From the NCBI GenBank assembly GCA_014904845.1, contig MU119656.1, forward strand, positions 1 to 10,877: 10,877 bases of DNA, read 5' to 3'. Within the stretch, counting starts at the first letter, position 1. Each line of letters opens with the position of its first letter. Positions 6,601-10,877 of this stretch are shown in pieces. Below the pieces are notes generated by a model. That model did no database searches and was not told the DNA's origin. It was given only the letters and a program-made list of their open reading frames with translations. The position numbers and the translations under genes are program-made. The DNA is from Acephala macrosclerotiorum. Lineage: Eukaryota; Ascomycota; Leotiomycetes; Helotiales; Mollisiaceae.

Positions 6601-9600
6601 ACAAATACGATTTTTTCTTTTTTTAATAAAAAATATTTTTATTAAAATTAATAAAATATTATATAAAAACATTTTCATTAATTTTATAATAAATTAAACT
6701 TTTTTTAATTTTTAATTTTTTAATTTAATAAAATTTTCGTTTTTTAAAATTAATATATTATTCGTTTATATTTTTACGATTTTAAACGCGTTTTTTAAAA
6801 TTATAATTATTAAATATAAATTATACGTAAAAAAATTTATTTTAAATTTAATTTAATAATATTTATTATATATTATTTATTAATATATTTTTATTTTTAA
6901 TATTTTATATAATAATTTTTATATAATTATTAATATATTTTTTAAAAATTAATTTCGTATTTTTTTAAAAAACGTAAATTAAAATTAAACGATTTAAAAA
7001 TATTATAAATTATATATATATTTAAATAATAAATTTTAATTTTTTATATAAATAATTTATTAATTTTTTTTTAATTTTATTTATAAATTAAAAATTAAAA
7101 ATACGTTTTTAATAAATAATAAAATTATATTATACGAATTTAAAAACTTTTTTAATAATTAAATTATTAAATTTTTATTTTTATAATTTTTAAAATAATT
7201 ATTTTAAAATTGAAATTATTTTTCGTTTTTTTAAATTTTTAATTAATTTTTTTTATATAATAATTATAAATTAATTATAAATCTTTTTAATATTATTAAT
7301 ACGAGTTTTAAATTATTATATATTTCAATATAAAATAATTATTATTAATTTTATTATACGAAATTAATTTTTAATATTTTTATTTTTGAATTAATCGTTA
7401 ATTTATTAATAATTATTTTATTATTAATCGATTTATTATATATCGTTTTAATTTTATTTTTTTAAAAATTTTTTTATATAAAATTCTTTTATTATAATAA
7501 AATAAAAATTAATTAATTTATACGATATATCGATTATATATATTTTTCTATCGACGAATAATAATTTATATAATTTTATTTATTTTTTTTTTTTTTATTA
7601 TATTCGTATATTTAATTATAATAATAATAATAAAATATCGATTATATAAAATTTATTTTTTATAATAAAAATATCTCGTATTTAATTATTATATAAACAA
7701 TTTTTATTTTTTTTATTATAAATAAAAATAAAAAAAATTAAAATTAATTTATTCGATTTAATAAAATCGTTTACGATTTTTATAATTATTTATAAAATTA
7801 ATTTTTTATTTAATTATTTGTTTTTTAATTTTTCTTAAAAAATCTTATATAAATATTATAAAAATATATAATATTTTTTAATTTTATTAATATTATTATA
7901 AATTTTTATAAACATTTCTTTAATATCAATTATTATTATACGAATTTTTATTTGAAATTCGATTAATATAAAATTTTTTTTTAATATTATATATAAAAAA
8001 ATTGAATAAACTTTAAAATATATTAATTTAATATATATATAAAATTTTTTAAATCGTTTTTATCGATTTATTTTTCAAAAATCGTATAATAATAAATATT
8101 ATTATTTTATTAATTATTTATAATATTAATTTATCGTTTAAATAAAATACGTTTATTAATACGAAATAATTAAAATTATAATTATTTTTTAAATTAAATT
8201 TAAATTATTTAAACGATTTCAAATAAAATTAATATTTTTTATAAAATTTTATAAAACGTTTAATTATTTTTAATTTAATATTATTATATTTAATTTATAC
8301 GAAAAACGTAAATAGTTTTTATATAAAAAAATATTCAAATTATTAATATAATTAACGAAATTTAACGTTGATCAAATAATTATATATTATAATTTTTTTT
8401 ATGCGATTTAAAAACATTTATAAATAATTTTATTTTTTTAAAATAAAATATTTTTCAAATTATCGAATTTAATTTTTGTACGATTTATATTTTATATATA
8501 AAATAAAAATAATATATTTTTTAAAACGATATAAAACGTAATTCGTTCGAATAATATTTTAATTTTTATTATATTTTTTATAATAATTTTTAATTATTAT
8601 ACGATTTAATTAAATTATAATATTTTATTATTATAATACTAAAAATTAAAACTTTTTAATAATTGAAATTTTAATAATTTTTATATTTAATAAATAATAA
8701 TTTTTAAACGTAAAATTTAATATTTTATATAATTAATTAAATATATTATTTTAAATTAAAATATGAATTATTATTTAATTATTTAAAATTGAAACAATTT
8801 TTAATTTATTTATTTTATTTAATTTAATAATTAAAAATATTATTTATTATTTTTTAATTTCGTTTTTATTTAATAATTTTTCGTATTTTATTAAAAATTA
8901 TTATATTTTTTTTTTCGAATATTTTTAATTTTATAACGAATTAATTTTTAAATTATTTATATGTTTTTATACGTTTTATATTTATATATTGATTAAATTA
9001 ATATTTCGATTTTTTATAAACGTAATATTTTTTTTATAAAATTTTTTTTAAATTTTATTTTTATTTTTATAAACGTTTATATGAAATAAATAATAAATTT
9101 TTATTTTTTTGTACGTATAATTTATTTAATATTATTCGAATTACTATTAATTTAAATCTCGTTAATAAAATATAAATAATTTTTTAATTCGTATAACGAT
9201 TTTAATTATAAATTTCAAATTAATATACAATTTTTTAAATATTAAAATAAATTTAAATAATATATAATTATATTTTTTAATATTTTTATATATATTAAAT
9301 ATTTAATTTTAACAATTATATTCATTTTAATATTATTATAATAATTCTTATTATATTATATAAAATTTATTTAATATAATTTTTAAATATTTAAATTTAA
9401 ATTTATTCGAATTTTCAATAATCGTATTATATAATATAATTTCTCGTTATTTGATTAAATACTTTTAACGATTTTTTTTTATTTTAAAATAAATTTTAAT
9501 TATTTTAATTATTATTTAAAATTCGTATATTTTTTTAATAATTTTTTTATAATAAAATTTTAATATTATTAGAAATATTTATTACTAGTAATAAATTAAA

Positions 9601-10133
9601 AACGAAAATATAAAATAATTTTAATTGTATTTATTAAATTGTAATTAATTATTTAAAAAAACGCGTAAAAATTAAAAAAATATAATTTCAATTTTAATAA
9701 AACGATATTAATTCGTTTAAAATTAGTATTGTATGTAATTACTAAATTATTATTATATTTATATTAATAGTTTTTTTTTATAATAAGAATTAAATTAATT
9801 TAATTAAATAAAAAAAATCGTTTTTATTTTTTTTTATTGTAATTTATTAATACGTAAAACTTATTAATATTTTAATATAAAAATCATATAATAAAACTTT
9901 AAAAATAACGCTAGCAAATTAATACTATTCTCGAAATTCGTTGGAAATTATAATCGTCGAAATTAAAATAATTTTTCTTTTTTTAATTTTATAAATCAAA
10001 TAATAAAACTTTTAAAATATAATATAAAAATATATATTTTTTTTTTTTTTTATTTTTTTTTTTAATTTTTTATACTATTTTTATCGTTTTTTCTTTTTTT
10101 AATTTTTTTTTTATTCGAATCTTAAAATGATTT
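6601..10133. other. 3.5-kb saturated A/T region between the repeat copies, no gene
   Basis: I see no gene, RNA or tandem array. Bases 6781-7080 contain only 6 C and 6 G, all in CpG. The few non-CpG C/G residues sit mostly in TTGA, TCAA, ATTG and ACTT words. If the flanking repeats are LTRs, this would be the body of the element, but stops are dense in all frames and no protein motif survives. From about 9900 to 9960 a patch is slightly richer in C and G (GCTAGC, CTCGAAATTCGTTGG). T runs of ten or more lie near 10037-10050. Confidence 0.6.
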
Positions 10134-10877
10134 ATATTTAGAAACTTTTTTTAAAGTTTTATTAAATATTGATTTTATTATAATATTTATCGAATTATTT
10201 TAATTATTAATTTATTGAATTTTTTATAATTTTTTATATTTATACGATTAATAAAAAATTATAATATCGATTATAAAACTTTTTTTTTTAATCGTTTTTA
10301 ATTTAATTAAATACTTGTAAAACGAATATAAATTTATATAAACAATTATTAAAATATTAAAAATATCGAATTATTAAATAATTATATCGATTTTTTTTAT
10401 TATATTATATATTTTTAAAATTAAAATACTTTTAATAATACGTTTGTTTTTAATAGAATTATAATAAATAAAATTCTTTTTGATCTCGAATTTTTTATTA
10501 TTTAATTATCGTTTATTTATGAAAATAATTTTATATTTAATTTAAAAATTAAAATTTTTATTATTTGTAAATAAATTATCGATAAAAACGAAAAATTTCG
10601 TCGTAAATAAATTCAAAATAATATATTTAAATTTTTAATTCAAGTTTTTAATTTATTATTTCAATTTTTTATTTAATATAATAAATTTTTTTTATTAAAT
10701 TTTAATATTAAATAATAATAAATAAATCGAGTATTATTTCAAATTAATAAATTGTAATAATATAAATTTTTTTAATACGCTATTTTTAATATTTAATTTA
10801 TAAATTTAAAAATTTAATATTTATTAATTTAAATTTTTTATTTTAATTTTTTTATTATAAATAAATTATATTTTTAT
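10134..10877. repeat. Dispersed repeat, copy 2 (truncated by the window end)
   Basis: This direct-orientation partner of 5868-6600 is offset by 4257-4284 bases, depending on indels. Similarity continues to the last bases of the window: AGTATTAAATAATTA (6449) aligns with AATATTAAATAATAA (about 10705), and ATTTTTAATATTT (about 6528) aligns with 10782-10795. It keeps CpG at several places where copy 1 has TpG or CpA (TCG against TTG near 10292, ACGAAT against ACAAAT near 10322), and the reverse at others. Each copy therefore seems to have been mutated independently. Confidence 0.7.

Noticed and set aside
1..10877. Mitochondrial genome, Plasmodium-type intergenic DNA or bacterial endosymbiont DNA
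   Set aside because: No mitochondrial, tRNA or rRNA genes appear in nearly 11 kb. Endosymbiont DNA would carry dense genes with ATG starts. Simple A/T bias would not concentrate C and G in CpG. These remain possible only if the CpG pattern has another cause.

Overview
This window looks like non-coding, extremely A+T-rich nuclear DNA from a eukaryote, most plausibly a filamentous ascomycete fungus. The proposed cause is repeat-induced point mutation (RIP), in which C becomes T mainly at CpA. The main evidence is where C and G survive. In 6781-7080 there are 6 C and 6 G in 300 bases, and all of them lie in CpG. RIP attacks CpG least, so this is the residue expected when the process is near saturation. 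I find no intact gene, tRNA, rRNA or CRISPR array. The longest open frames (76-94 codons) all begin at TTG or GTG and are mostly low-complexity F/I/K/N sequence. The organism and the RIP explanation are inferences from composition. An AT-rich intergenic region of another fungus, such as an anaerobic gut chytrid, is the main alternative.

Layout. 1-2280: AT-rich DNA with a ten-base phased repeat (912-991), a 21-T run, a 14-bp inverted repeat (1442-1502) and a 27-bp tandem repeat (1507-1572). 2012-2311, minus strand, is an open stretch of doubtful meaning. 2280-4860: the least eroded zone, with G+C reaching about 20% in places and many C and G outside CpG. It holds a diverged direct repeat (2553-2786), a 149-bp imperfect inverted repeat (2884-3032) and the best coding relic (3603-4016, plus strand, with in-frame TAA codons). 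The surplus base on the plus strand changes from C near 2.5 kb to G near 4.5 kb. 4879-5028: a compact 150-bp unit bounded by perfect 19-bp inverted repeats. 5142-5215: poly-T, then AAT and TA microsatellites, at the edge of the saturated zone.

5200-10877: saturated DNA, about 96% A+T where counted. It contains two direct copies of a repeat of at least 740 bp (about 5868-6600 and 10134-10877) whose starts are about 4.27 kb apart. In one ungapped 73-base block the copies match at 61 sites, and 10 of the 12 differences are transitions at C/G sites, as RIP predicts for duplicated DNA. The copies could be the LTRs of a dead retrotransposon or successive copies of a roughly 4.3-kb element. Nothing here works as an operon or pathway. 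The window reads as a graveyard of mutated repeats, such as an AT isochore or pericentromeric block.
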